Origin: Nocardioides marmorisolisilvae
GTDB lineage: Bacteria; Actinomycetota; Actinomycetes; Propionibacteriales; Nocardioidaceae
Reading direction: 5' to 3'
Assembly (NCBI RefSeq): GCF_003725775.1
Contig: NZ_RJSG01000002.1
Coordinates: 310,001-374,000 of the forward strand
DNA length: 64,000 bases
Of the stretch, positions 46,875 through 54,847 are shown one piece after another. The translations under genes and the position numbers were made by a program. The notes below the pieces were generated by a model. The model was given only the letters and a program-made list of their open reading frames with translations. It ran no database searches and had not been told where the DNA came from. Within the stretch, counting starts at the first letter, position 1. Every line of letters begins with the position of its first letter.

Positions 46875-47048
46875 CTACGGAACCGGGTTCGGGCCCTGGT
46901 GCGAGGCACGGTCGGTCGCGACCTCGCCCTGCGTGCGCCGGATCGCCTCCTGGGGATCCATCCGCAGGGTTCCCTTCGAGCGCCCGCTGGACCACCAGGC
47001 CAGCGCGAACCCGACAACGATGACTGCTCCGACGATGAGCCAGAACAT
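46875..47048 (-). CDS. 57-residue single-pass membrane protein (micro-operon gene 1)
   Basis: From ATG 47048: MFWLIVGAVIVVGFALAWWS, then SGRSKGTLRMDPQEAIRRTQ and GEVATDRASHQGPNPVP. The N-terminal TM begins MFWLIVG exactly as in gene 3, but the tail differs (DPQEAIRRTQG). GAAAGAGGTGG lies upstream of the ATG. It is the first of three consecutive minis read in the same direction. The product is unknown. Confidence 0.65.
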   Translation of the reverse strand: MFWLIVGAVIVVGFALAWWSSGRSKGTLRMDPQEAIRRTQGEVATDRASHQGPNPVP

Positions 47049-47082
47049 GGGCCACCTCTTTCGTTAGGACTTCAGCGTGCGC

Positions 47083-47586
47083 TCAAGCCCCGACTTTCGC
47101 AACGGTTTCCGGAACCGTGTCGTCCTGGGCCAAGCGGCGCTGCCGTTCAAGCGTGGCGGCGAAGAAGGCCCAGCCGAAGGTGAAGCTGGCGAAGAGGGTG
47201 ACCACGAAGTAGAGCACCGGCTTGTTGATGCCCTGACGTCGTCCCCACACCACGGCCACGATCGGGAGGATCAGCACGTTCGCGATCGAGAAGTCGATGC
47301 CCGCGGAACCGGCAGCCGGATTGTCGAACATCAGCTGCATGTACTGCGCCCAGCTGCCGTCGCCGACGAACGGGTTGTTGAACCAGCCGTCGGTGTTGTC
47401 GAGCACGAAAGTGACGTTGAACGACCAGCCGGCGATCACCGAGGCGATGCCGATCCCGTAGAGCGCGAGCTCCAGGTTCGAGAGCAGCGGCCCGGTCGCG
47501 GTGCGGCGGAAGATCGCCGGATTCGAACGGACGATGAGAACCACGGTGCCGATGCCGAGCAGGCCGTGGACGATGAGGGAGACCAT
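47083..47586 (-). CDS. DUF2834 membrane protein
   Basis: 167 residues from ATG 47586, chosen because a TTGACA-N18-GACGGT-N6-ATG promoter lies upstream. Four hydrophobic segments are visible (SLIVHGLLGIGTVVLIV, LALYGIGIASVIAGWSF, IANVLILPIVAVVWG and LYFVVTLFASFTFGWAFFA). The terminal half is typical of DUF2834. Its function is unknown. It is divergent from the TetR gene and its promoter shares 22 of 24 bases with that of the FAD oxidoreductase at 48284, so both are probably controlled by the TetR protein. Confidence 0.8.
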   Translation of the reverse strand: MVSLIVHGLLGIGTVVLIVRSNPAIFRRTATGPLLSNLELALYGIGIASVIAGWSFNVTFVLDNTDGWFNNPFVGDGSWAQYMQLMFDNPAAGSAGIDFSIANVLILPIVAVVWGRRQGINKPVLYFVVTLFASFTFGWAFFAATLERQRRLAQDDTVPETVAKVGA

Positions 47587-47605
47587 GCGGACACCGTCGC
47601 TGTGG

Positions 47606-47636
47606 CTCCCAAGTTTTGTCAACAGTGACATAGCAT
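47606..47636. promoter_or_regulatory. TetR-type operator with divergent promoters (copy 1)
   Basis: The minus strand reads GTCACTGTTGACAAAACTTG then GGAG, with the -35 box TTGACA for the DUF2834 gene. The dyad TGTCA-N4-TGACA is at 47617-47630. On the plus strand TAGCAT (47631-47636) lies 6 nt before the TetR GTG start, giving a leaderless transcript. Copy 2 is at 48241-48264. Confidence 0.75.
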
Positions 47637-47642
47637 GCGCAG

Positions 47643-48251
47643 GTGGCCCGGAACCCGCAGACCGTCCGCAGCGAGCGCACCCGCGTAGCGCTGCGACGTG
47701 CCGCCACCGAGCTGTTTGCGTCCCAGGGTGTCGAGGCCACCTCGGCCGAGCAGATCGCCGAGGCTGCCGGGGTCACCGTGCGGACCTTCTACCGGCACTT
47801 CCCGTCCAAGCACGACCTGCTGTTCGCCGACTACGACACCGGGCTGCAGTGGTTCCGCAAGGCCTTGGCCGGCCGCCCGGCCGGGGAGCCGGTGCTGGAG
47901 TCCGTGCGTGCGGCGATCTTCGCCTTCCCGTACGACGTTCAGGCGCTGACGCAGATGGCCGCGTTCCGGGCCGAGGAGCTCGACCCCGAGCGGATCGTGG
48001 GCCACCTGCACCAGGTCGAGGCCGACCTGGCCGACGCGGTGACCGAGCACCTGGAGCGGGGCGCCGATCCGGACCGCCGGCTCGACGTGCTTGTGACCTC
48101 ACGCGTGATCGCCGCGGCAGTGTTCGGCGCGATGGAGGTCTGGATGCAGCGCGAGTCCCGGTCGATGGCCGATCTCGCCGATGTCACCCAGGCGACCCTG
48201 GCCGCGCTGGAGAGCGGGCTTGGTGCCGATGGAATGTTTCGTCACTATTGA
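47643..48251 (+). CDS. TetR-family transcriptional regulator
   Basis: 202 residues, GTG start, leaderless by its -10 box. HTH: VEATSAEQIAEAAGVTVRTF followed by YRHFPSKHDLLFADYD. The C-terminal ligand domain (PYDVQALTQMAAFRAEELDP) is helical with a typical terminal dimer helix. Operator-like sequences lie in its own promoter and overlapping its 3' end, in front of the FAD oxidoreductase. It should repress itself, the DUF2834 gene and the oxidoreductase until a ligand, perhaps a lipid or terpenoid substrate of that enzyme, binds. Confidence 0.9.
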   Translation: MARNPQTVRSERTRVALRRAATELFASQGVEATSAEQIAEAAGVTVRTFYRHFPSKHDLLFADYDTGLQWFRKALAGRPAGEPVLESVRAAIFAFPYDVQALTQMAAFRAEELDPERIVGHLHQVEADLADAVTEHLERGADPDRRLDVLVTSRVIAAAVFGAMEVWMQRESRSMADLADVTQATLAALESGLGADGMFRHY

Positions 48252-48264
48252 CGAAACTTGGGAG
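48236..48264 (+). promoter_or_regulatory. TetR-type operator-promoter (copy 2)
   Basis: GTTTCGTCA-CTAT-TGACGAAAC is a perfect 9-bp dyad overlapping the TetR stop codon. GTCACTATTGACGAAACTTG then GGAG (48241-48264) matches copy 1 at 22 of 24 positions and includes the -35 box TTGACG. TGAGTC 17 nt later lies 7 nt before the ATG at 48284. Confidence 0.75.
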
Positions 48265-48283
48265 GCCATGTGAGTCTCCCGGC

Positions 48284-49846
48284 ATGACCGACTTCGACGC
48301 GATCGTGATCGGCGCGGGCCACAACGGCCTGACCGCCGCAGTCCTGCTCCAGCGTGCCGGGCTGCGCACGCTCTGCCTCGAGTCCAAGCGCTACGCCGGG
48401 GGCATGGCCTCGACCGTGGAGCTCTTCGACGGCTACAAGTTCGAGATCGCCGGCTCGGTGCAGCTGCCGACCTCGGCCGTGGTCAGTAAGGAGCTCGGCC
48501 TCGACGAGCTGCCGCAGGTCGACCTCGAGGTCATGTCGGTCTCGCTGATCGACGAGGCGACCACCCCGCTCATCTACTACACCGACCTCGAGGCCGCGGC
48601 GAACCACATGATGGAGGTCCACGGCATGGAGGTCCTGCTCGGCATGGCCGAGATGACCGGGTGGAGCGCGGCACCGACCCGAGCGCTGGGCCGCTTTGAG
48701 GCCGGCACGCTGCCCAAGAGCATCGACGAGATGTACGCGTGCGCCACCACGGACGCCGAGCGCGCGAGCATCACCGAGATGCTGTTCGGCTCGTGCACCG
48801 ACGTGCTCGACCGCTACCTGCCCGAGAAGGAGAAGCACGCGGCCCTGCGCGGCATGCTCGCCTTCCTGGCCGTGAACTCGACCTACCGCGGACCCTCCAG
48901 CCCGGGCAGCGCCGCCGGCCTGGCTTTCGGCATGGCCGTGCCGGACGAGAACACCGTGCTGACCAAGAAGCTCAAGGGCGGCATCGGCGTGCTCACCCAG
49001 CACCTCGAGAAGCAGTACGCCGACGCCGGCGGCGAGCTCCGCCTGGACGCTGCCGTTTCCGAGCTCGTCGTCGAGGACGGCCAGGTCGTCGGGGTCGTGC
49101 TGGCCGACGGTGAGCGGATCGCCACCAGCACGGTCGTCTCGGCTGTCGCCCCGGACCTGACCCTCAACACGCTCGCCACCGACGGGTCGGTGGAGGCAGG
49201 TCTGAGCGCCCGGCTGGCCAACATCGACCACCGCGGCTCGTACGTGCAGATGCACTTCGCCCTGGACGGGGTCCCGGAGTTCGTGGCGCCGTACGAGTTC
49301 CTCAACGACCCGAAGATGCAGAGCGCGATCGGGTTCTTCGCCACCCCCGAAGACCTCCAGCGCCAGTTCGAGGACAGCCGGCGCGGCATCGTCCCCGCCG
49401 ACCCGGCGGTCGCCTTCCAGATCCCGTCGGCCTCCGACCCCGAGCTCTGCCCGCCCGGCAAGGCCGCGGCCTCAGCGTTCTCACTCTGGTTCCCGGTCGA
49501 GGAGGACCCGTCCGAGTACGCACGGCTCAAGGCCGAGATGGGACAGCGGGTGATCGAGAAGATCAGCCGGTTCGCGCCGAACTTCGAGAGCCTGATCCTC
49601 AAGCACACGACGTTCACGCCCAAGCACATGGGCACGATGTTCGGCGCCCCCGGCGGCGACTACTGCCACGGCCTGATCCACCCCGACCTGCTCGGCCCGT
49701 ACCGGCCGGGCCCGAAGGGGTACGTCGACCAGCCGCACGGCATCGCCGGGCTCTACCTGGGCAGCGCCGGCTGCTACGGCGGCCCGGGCATCACGTTCAT
49801 CCCGGGCTACAACGCGGCGCAGGCGGTGCTGACCGACCGGGGTTAG
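48284..49846 (+). CDS. FAD-dependent oxidoreductase of the phytoene dehydrogenase-like family
   Basis: 520 residues from ATG 48284. The N-terminal dinucleotide motif is DAIVIGAGHNGLTAAVLLQR (GxGxxG), followed by CLESKRYAGGMASTVELFDG. The C-terminal FAD motif is GLYLGSAGCYGGPGITFIPG, then YNAAQAVL. The fold matches CrtI-like amine-oxidase superfamily enzymes (NAD(P)/FAD-dependent desaturases or isomerases). No phytoene synthase is near, so the substrate is open. Its promoter is a copy of the DUF2834 promoter. It ends 4 nt into the convergent kynureninase gene. Confidence 0.85.
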   Translation: MTDFDAIVIGAGHNGLTAAVLLQRAGLRTLCLESKRYAGGMASTVELFDGYKFEIAGSVQLPTSAVVSKELGLDELPQVDLEVMSVSLIDEATTPLIYYTDLEAAANHMMEVHGMEVLLGMAEMTGWSAAPTRALGRFEAGTLPKSIDEMYACATTDAERASITEMLFGSCTDVLDRYLPEKEKHAALRGMLAFLAVNSTYRGPSSPGSAAGLAFGMAVPDENTVLTKKLKGGIGVLTQHLEKQYADAGGELRLDAAVSELVVEDGQVVGVVLADGERIATSTVVSAVAPDLTLNTLATDGSVEAGLSARLANIDHRGSYVQMHFALDGVPEFVAPYEFLNDPKMQSAIGFFATPEDLQRQFEDSRRGIVPADPAVAFQIPSASDPELCPPGKAAASAFSLWFPVEEDPSEYARLKAEMGQRVIEKISRFAPNFESLILKHTTFTPKHMGTMFGAPGGDYCHGLIHPDLLGPYRPGPKGYVDQPHGIAGLYLGSAGCYGGPGITFIPGYNAAQAVLTDRG

Positions 49847-51009
49847 GTGACCGCGTTGCGCTCGGCGTACGCCGGGTCGAGGTGCTCCTCGTTCTCCAGC
49901 ACCGCCACCAGGTGGTCGACCGCGGCGCGCACGTCGTCGGTGGTCAGGTAGAGCGGGGCGAACCCGAAGCGGGCGATGTCGGGGTCGCGGAAGTCGCCGA
50001 TGACGCCACGCGCGATCAGCGCCTGCACGATGCCGTAGGCCTGCGGGTGGCGGAACGAGACCTGGCTGCCGCGGCGGGCGTGCTCGCGCGGGGTGACGAT
50101 CTCGATCCCGGTGACGCGTTCGTCGAGCTGGGCGATGAAGAGGTCGGTCAGCTCGAGCGAGCGGGTGCGCAGGTCGGCGACCGAGACGCCGTCGAACGCC
50201 TCCAGCGCCGCCTCGAGGGCCGAGAGCGCGAGCACCGGCGGGGTGCCGGTCGCCCAGCCGCGCATGCCGGGCGCCGCGTCGAAGTCGCGCGCCATCGCGA
50301 ACGGCGCGCTGTGGCCGATCCAGCCGGTGATCGGGTTGCGCACCTGGCCCTGGATGCGCGGGTTGATCCACGTGTACGCCGGGGAGCCCGGTCCGCCGTT
50401 GAGGTACTTGTAGGTGCACCCGACGGCGAAGTCCGCATCGGCGGCGGTCAGGTCGACCGGGACCGCGCCGGCCGAGTGGCACAGGTCCCACTGCATCAGG
50501 GCGCCCGCTGCGTGGGCTGCGGCGGTGATCGTCGGCAGGTCGAACATCGCGCCGGAGCGGAAGTCGACGTGGGTCAGCGAGAGCAGCGCGACGTCGTCGC
50601 CGAGCGCGGCGGTCGGGTCGGCCGGGTCGCACCAGCGCAGCTCCAGGCCGAGCAGGTCGGCGACGCCCGCCGCGATGTAGCCGTCGGTCGGGAACGTGCC
50701 GGGCTCGACCACCAGGACCGTGCGGTCCGGGCGCAGCCGAGCAGCGGCGACCATCGTCTTGAACAAGGAGACGCTGGTGGACTCACCGACGTGGACGTCC
50801 TCCCCACGAACACCCACCAGGGGCGCGATCCGGTCGGCGATCCGGGCCGGCAGCTCCATCCAACGCGCGTCGTTCCAGGAGCGGATCAGTCCCTCGCCCC
50901 ACTCGCGCTCCACCACGTCCGCCAGGCGCCCCGGTACGCCGGCCGGCAGTGCGCCCAGCGAGTTGCCGTCGAGGTAGATCACGCCCTCGGGGAGGTGGAA
51001 CCCGCTCAT
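49843..51009 (-). CDS. kynU: Kynureninase
   Basis: 388 residues from ATG 51009. IYLDGNSLGALPAGVPGRLA is the kynureninase signature start. ESTSVSLFKTMVAAARLRPD and LSLTHVDFRSGAMFDLPTIT hold PLP-site residues. The PLP Lys is in GCTYKYLNGGPGSPAYTWIN. Kynureninase cleaves L-kynurenine to anthranilate and L-alanine in tryptophan catabolism. No tryptophan dioxygenase is in the window. Its ATG overlaps the stop of the sigma-like membrane gene by 1 nt, so it may be co-transcribed. The fused N-terminal reading seen in that frame upstream is the neighbour in another frame. Confidence 0.93.
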   Translation of the reverse strand: MSGFHLPEGVIYLDGNSLGALPAGVPGRLADVVEREWGEGLIRSWNDARWMELPARIADRIAPLVGVRGEDVHVGESTSVSLFKTMVAAARLRPDRTVLVVEPGTFPTDGYIAAGVADLLGLELRWCDPADPTAALGDDVALLSLTHVDFRSGAMFDLPTITAAAHAAGALMQWDLCHSAGAVPVDLTAADADFAVGCTYKYLNGGPGSPAYTWINPRIQGQVRNPITGWIGHSAPFAMARDFDAAPGMRGWATGTPPVLALSALEAALEAFDGVSVADLRTRSLELTDLFIAQLDERVTGIEIVTPREHARRGSQVSFRHPQAYGIVQALIARGVIGDFRDPDIARFGFAPLYLTTDDVRAAVDHLVAVLENEEHLDPAYAERNAVT

Positions 51010-52790
51010 CAGCTGACCTCGTTGAGACGGTCCCGGGCCCGCTTCAGCAGCGCGGTGAATTGCGTCCCGGTGATGTCGTAGCTGCCGACCGGGGTCAGCG
51101 TCACCTGCGCGACCGCGTTGCCGACCCGGGCGACGCCCATCCAGTAGCTGATCCGGACGTTCTTCTTGTTGACCTGGCTCTGGAGCCGCCAGCGCGCGTA
51201 CGCCGTCGAGCCGGGTCCGGCCTGGTGGATCACCGCCTTGGTCACGGTGCTGCTGAGCTCGTCGTGCGGGCAGGACTTCATCCGCTTGGCGATGGTGCTG
51301 ACGAACTTCTCGGCCGCGGCGGGGGAGGAGAAGGTGGCGATGGTCTCGGTGAGGCCGAAGCGCTGCGGCAGGTTCGCCGCGGGGATCAGGTAGGTGCGGG
51401 TCTGCGCCTTGCTGCCCCCGCTCTTCACGAAGTTCGCCTTGTCGCACGGCGTCGCTGCCGGGTTCGTCGCTGCCGAGGAGGCGTCGGTGCCGGCCCAGGC
51501 GTCGTCGACCTTGGGGATCACCGGGAGGTCGGCGACGGCGAGCATGCCGGCCGTCTCGCCCGACGGCGGCGGGAGTGTCGCGCTGGTCCTGATCGTGCCC
51601 ACGCAGGTGCCGGCCACCTTGGACTTGCACAGGTCGCGCACCGAGGCGGCCAGGGTCGCGGCGAGCCGGCTGGCCGCCAACGGCGTGCTGGCGCTGGAGT
51701 CGAGCACGGTGGAGGTGGTCAGCGCGCCGGTGCGGGCGATGCCGACCACGAAGACCTTGTCCCGCTTGGCGGGGATCCGCAGGCGCAGCACCTGGGCCTG
51801 GTCTCCGACGCCGGCGACCTTGTAGGCGTCGACGAGCTGGAGGCGGGCGACGGTGCACCCGGCGTACCAGCCGAGGGTGGTGTCGTAGGCCTGCCGGGCG
51901 GCTCCGGGCGAGTTGGAGATCTCGACGGTCTGCACGAGGTTCTGGGTCGGGCTGCCGGCCGCGGTGAACTTGCGGACCCAGGTGCCCAAGCCCTCGTCGT
52001 CGGCGAACCGGGAGGTCTGGCAGACGTTGTTCTTGCCGCTGCCCTTGGTGTTGTCACCCGTCGAGACCTCGGACCAGGCCTGCTTGGGTGTGAGCGGTGC
52101 GAGCTGCTCGGCGGTGAGCAGCATCTGCGTGTTGACCAGGGTGTCGGCCTTCGGTGCCGGTGCCGCCGGGGCGGTGACCAGGACGAAGCTGCCGGCCACG
52201 ATGGTGGTCGCGGCGATCAGGACGGCGCCGATGGCAGCGAAGTTCCGGCGTCGCCGGACGCCGTTGCGGCGCACGATCGAGGCGCGCGGCAGCTTGACCG
52301 AGTCGGCGACCGAACCGAGGTCGTCGAGTCGCTGGGCGATCTCGGCCGGAGGGCAGTCGAGTCCGTCGGCGACGGTGTTGGTCGCCTCCTCCAGCAGGTC
52401 GGCGGTCCGGGCCAGCGGCAGTCCGACCTCGCGTGCGACGTCCTCGGCCCGCAGCGGGCTGAGGTGGGTCAGGACGAGTGTCCTGCGCTGGGAGTCGTTG
52501 AGCTCGTGCAGCGCCTCGAGGGTCCGGGCCTGCTCGGGGTCGAGGTGCCGCTCCTTGTGCCAGGGCCGGGCGGTGTGGCGGCGCACGGCGGCGGACATCG
52601 CGCGCGGGCGGACCCAGGCCTCGGGGTCCGCGTCCTTGCCGACCTTGTCCCAGTGGTGCCGGGCGGCGACGTACGCGTCCCGCACCGCACTGCGCGAGGC
52701 CGAGAGGTCCCCGGTCAGGGCGAACGTCTGCAGGACGAGCCCGCGACGGGTGCTGACGTAGAACTCGTCGAATTCCTCGGCTGTTGGCAT
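51009..52790 (-). CDS. Membrane-tethered ECF-sigma-like protein with extracytoplasmic sensor domain
   Basis: 593 residues. The N-terminal ~150 resemble ECF sigma regions 2 (FDEFYVSTRRGLVLQTFALT then SRSAVRDAYVAARHHWDKVG) and 4 (LHELNDSQRRTLVLTHLSPL, then EVGLPLARTADLLEEATNTV). One TM (NFAAIGAVLIAATTIVAGSF, ~residues 184-205) leads to a ~390-residue external part with regularly spaced Cys (NNVCQTSRF, YAGCTVARL, RDLCKSK, PCDKANF, KSCPHDE). That part resembles PknH-type sensor domains repeated twice. Direct fusion of a sigma-like domain to a sensor would remove the need for an anti-sigma factor, but the sigma region may only be structural. It is divergent from the DUF6350 gene. Confidence 0.75.
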   Translation of the reverse strand: MPTAEEFDEFYVSTRRGLVLQTFALTGDLSASRSAVRDAYVAARHHWDKVGKDADPEAWVRPRAMSAAVRRHTARPWHKERHLDPEQARTLEALHELNDSQRRTLVLTHLSPLRAEDVAREVGLPLARTADLLEEATNTVADGLDCPPAEIAQRLDDLGSVADSVKLPRASIVRRNGVRRRRNFAAIGAVLIAATTIVAGSFVLVTAPAAPAPKADTLVNTQMLLTAEQLAPLTPKQAWSEVSTGDNTKGSGKNNVCQTSRFADDEGLGTWVRKFTAAGSPTQNLVQTVEISNSPGAARQAYDTTLGWYAGCTVARLQLVDAYKVAGVGDQAQVLRLRIPAKRDKVFVVGIARTGALTTSTVLDSSASTPLAASRLAATLAASVRDLCKSKVAGTCVGTIRTSATLPPPSGETAGMLAVADLPVIPKVDDAWAGTDASSAATNPAATPCDKANFVKSGGSKAQTRTYLIPAANLPQRFGLTETIATFSSPAAAEKFVSTIAKRMKSCPHDELSSTVTKAVIHQAGPGSTAYARWRLQSQVNKKNVRISYWMGVARVGNAVAQVTLTPVGSYDITGTQFTALLKRARDRLNEVS

Positions 52791-52858
52791 GGCAGGTCGA
52801 GGTTATCCCGCGTGTGCGGCGGGGATGCCAATCCCCCATGGGTGAGGATGGGCGGGCG

Positions 52859-54088
52859 ATGTCCGACGACGTAACCATCCGCCTGCGGCGGGAGCCCGCC
52901 CCGCGTACCCCCGAGCCGGGACGGCCGCTGAGCGCGACCGCGGCGATGGGCGGCGCGATGGCGGTCGGGATCACCCTGGTGCTCTGCATGTCGCTGGCGC
53001 TGACCGCCTGGTTCCTCGCCGACGGCGGCGCGCACGGCAACACCAAGGACGCGCTCCGGGTCGGCTCGGACGCCTGGCTGATGGGCCACGGCTCGCACCT
53101 GACCCTCACCGGCCTGCCGCTCGGGCTCACCCCGCTGGCGCTGACGATGATGCTGGTCCTGGTCGCGTTCCGGTGCGGTCGCTGGGCCGGTCGGAACGCG
53201 CACACCGTCACCGACGACCGGGTGCTCGTCGGGGGCGTGGCCACGTTCGCCGGCGCCTACGTCGTGATCGCGGTGATCGTCTGCACCCTGGCCACCACGA
53301 CCGGGGCCACCCCGGGGATGTCGCGCACCGTTCTCGGGGCCCTGCTCATCTCCGCACTGGCAGGCGGGCTCGGTCAGGGCGTCGGCACCGGTCGGCTCGA
53401 CTTCTGGCTCGACCAGGTGCCCGCCTGGATCCGCGAGGTCGCGCTCGGCGCGGTCTGCGGTGCCCTACTGCTGCTCGCCTCCGGCGCGGTGCTGGTCGCG
53501 GTCTCGTTGCTCTTCTCCTTCAACGAGGCCTCCGAGATCCTCTCCAAGCTCGACCTCTCCACCGGTGACGCGCTGACCTACACGCTGGTGATGGCGCTGG
53601 TCGCGCCGAACCTGGCGCTGCTCGGGAGCTCCTACCTGCTCGGGCCAGGCTTCGCGATCGGCACCGGCACCACGGTCTCGCCGACCGCAGTCTCGCTCGG
53701 GGCCGTTCCGGCGTTCCCGGTGCTGGCGGCACTTCCCGGCGATGGCCCGACTCCCGGGTGGCTGGTCGTGCTGATGGCGGTGCCGGCACTCGCCGCGGCG
53801 ATCGGCGCAGGCATCGGCCGGCGCGACGGCGAGTCGCAGCCGCTCGACCTGGCCGCCCTGCGCGGTGCGGCGGCCGGCTTCTTCGCTGGCGTGCTGATCA
53901 CCGTCGCGATCTCGTTCGCCGGCGGTCCGGCCGGGACCGGTCGGATGGCCGACATCGGCGCGCCGACGGCCCGCGTCCTGGTCTTCGCGACCGGCACGAT
54001 GATGGTCGGCGGCCTGATCGGCGCCGTCGTCCACGAGTGGTGGTCACGCCGCAGACGGCCGGCCGAGGTGGGCGCAGGCCCCCGGTAG
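52859..54088 (+). CDS. DUF6350-family multi-pass membrane protein
   Basis: 409 residues from ATG 52859; an in-frame ATG 52838 is an alternative. Eight to ten hydrophobic segments are seen (for example AMAVGITLVLCMSLALTAWF, GVATFAGAYVVIAVIVCTLA, AALRGAAAGFFAGVLITVAI). DUF6350 proteins typically sit next to purN-purH in actinobacteria, as here. The function is not known; transport has been suggested by topology only. purN starts 9 nt after its stop with its own leaderless promoter inside this gene's end. Confidence 0.83.
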   Translation: MSDDVTIRLRREPAPRTPEPGRPLSATAAMGGAMAVGITLVLCMSLALTAWFLADGGAHGNTKDALRVGSDAWLMGHGSHLTLTGLPLGLTPLALTMMLVLVAFRCGRWAGRNAHTVTDDRVLVGGVATFAGAYVVIAVIVCTLATTTGATPGMSRTVLGALLISALAGGLGQGVGTGRLDFWLDQVPAWIREVALGAVCGALLLLASGAVLVAVSLLFSFNEASEILSKLDLSTGDALTYTLVMALVAPNLALLGSSYLLGPGFAIGTGTTVSPTAVSLGAVPAFPVLAALPGDGPTPGWLVVLMAVPALAAAIGAGIGRRDGESQPLDLAALRGAAAGFFAGVLITVAISFAGGPAGTGRMADIGAPTARVLVFATGTMMVGGLIGAVVHEWWSRRRRPAEVGAGPR

Positions 54089-54097
54089 CCTGCTCCC

Positions 54098-54718
54098 GTG
54101 CCTGACAACGTCCCTGCCCGCCTGGTCGTCCTCGTCTCCGGCGCCGGCACGAACCTGCAGGCCCTGCTCGACGCCTGCGAGGACCCGGCGTACGGCGCGA
54201 AGGTGGTCGCCGTCGGTGCGGACCGCGAGGGCATCGAGGGTCTCGCCCGTGCCGAGCGGGCCGGAGTGCCGACGTTCGTGCGCAAGGTCGGCGACTTCAC
54301 CTCCCGCGAGCACTGGGACCACACCCTGACCGACACCGTCGCGGCCTTCGAGCCGGACGTGGTCGTGCTGGCCGGCTTCATGAAGCTGGTGGGCGCGGAC
54401 TTCCTGGGCCGGTTCGAGAACAAGGTGGTCAACACCCACCCGGCGCTGTGCCCCTCGTTCCCCGGCGTCAGCGGTCCGGCAGACGCCCTCGAGTACGGCG
54501 TGAAGGTGACCGGCGCGACCCTGTTCGTGGTCGACGCGGGCGTGGACACCGGCGTGATCATCGCCCAGGCGGTGGTCCCCGTGGAGGATGCCGACGACGT
54601 CGAGAGCCTGCACGAGCGGATCAAGGTCGCCGAACGGGAGATGCTCGTGGAGAACGTGGGACGGATGGCGCGCGAGGGGATCTCCGTGACCGGGCGCCGG
54701 GTTCGATTCGGCTCCTGA
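54098..54718 (+). CDS. purN: Phosphoribosylglycinamide formyltransferase
   Basis: 206 residues, GTG start. LVVLVSGAGTNLQALLDACE is the PurN N-terminus. VVVLAGFMKLVGADFLGRFE, NTHPALCPSFPGVSGPADAL (with the catalytic His in NTHPAL) and GVDTGVIIAQAVVPV with catalytic Asp complete the active site. It transfers formyl from 10-formyl-THF to GAR in purine synthesis. TAGCCT lies 6 nt before the GTG, so the mRNA is probably leaderless. purH follows across a ZTP riboswitch. Confidence 0.95.
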   Translation: MPDNVPARLVVLVSGAGTNLQALLDACEDPAYGAKVVAVGADREGIEGLARAERAGVPTFVRKVGDFTSREHWDHTLTDTVAAFEPDVVVLAGFMKLVGADFLGRFENKVVNTHPALCPSFPGVSGPADALEYGVKVTGATLFVVDAGVDTGVIIAQAVVPVEDADDVESLHERIKVAEREMLVENVGRMAREGISVTGRRVRFGS

Positions 54719-54725
54719 AAACACA

Positions 54726-54731
54726 TAGGAT
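54726..54731 (+). promoter_or_regulatory. -10 box of the purH transcript
   Basis: TAGGAT lies just before the riboswitch aptamer, 8 nt past the purN stop codon. No strong -35 box is present. Confidence 0.4.
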
Positions 54732-54803
54732 CGCGGCACACGACTGGCGCAGGTGGGCAACCACCAGGGAGTGAGTCGAGGCCGCATCGAACGCCTGGGT
54801 GCC
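54731..54803 (+). ncRNA. ZTP (pfl) riboswitch upstream of purH
   Basis: The leader holds CACGACTGGCG, then GGTGGGCAACCACCAGGGAG and, after a variable stem, CGCCTGGGTGCCC. These are the conserved pfl blocks in order and spacing. ZTP riboswitches sense ZMP/ZTP, which build up when 10-formyl-THF is low, and activate purine/one-carbon genes. The next genes, purH (which uses ZMP) and folD (which makes 10-formyl-THF), are classic targets. The ribosome site is about 35 nt downstream, so translation-level control is possible. Confidence 0.88.
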
Positions 54804-54847
54804 CTCAGCCCGACCGCCCCACCCCTGTCACAGCCCCAGGAGTCACG

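Noticed and set aside
49843-51858. 671-codon extension of kynureninase
   Set aside because: The first ~280 codons are a shadow of the sigma-like membrane gene; kynureninase starts at 51009 with its conserved N-terminus.
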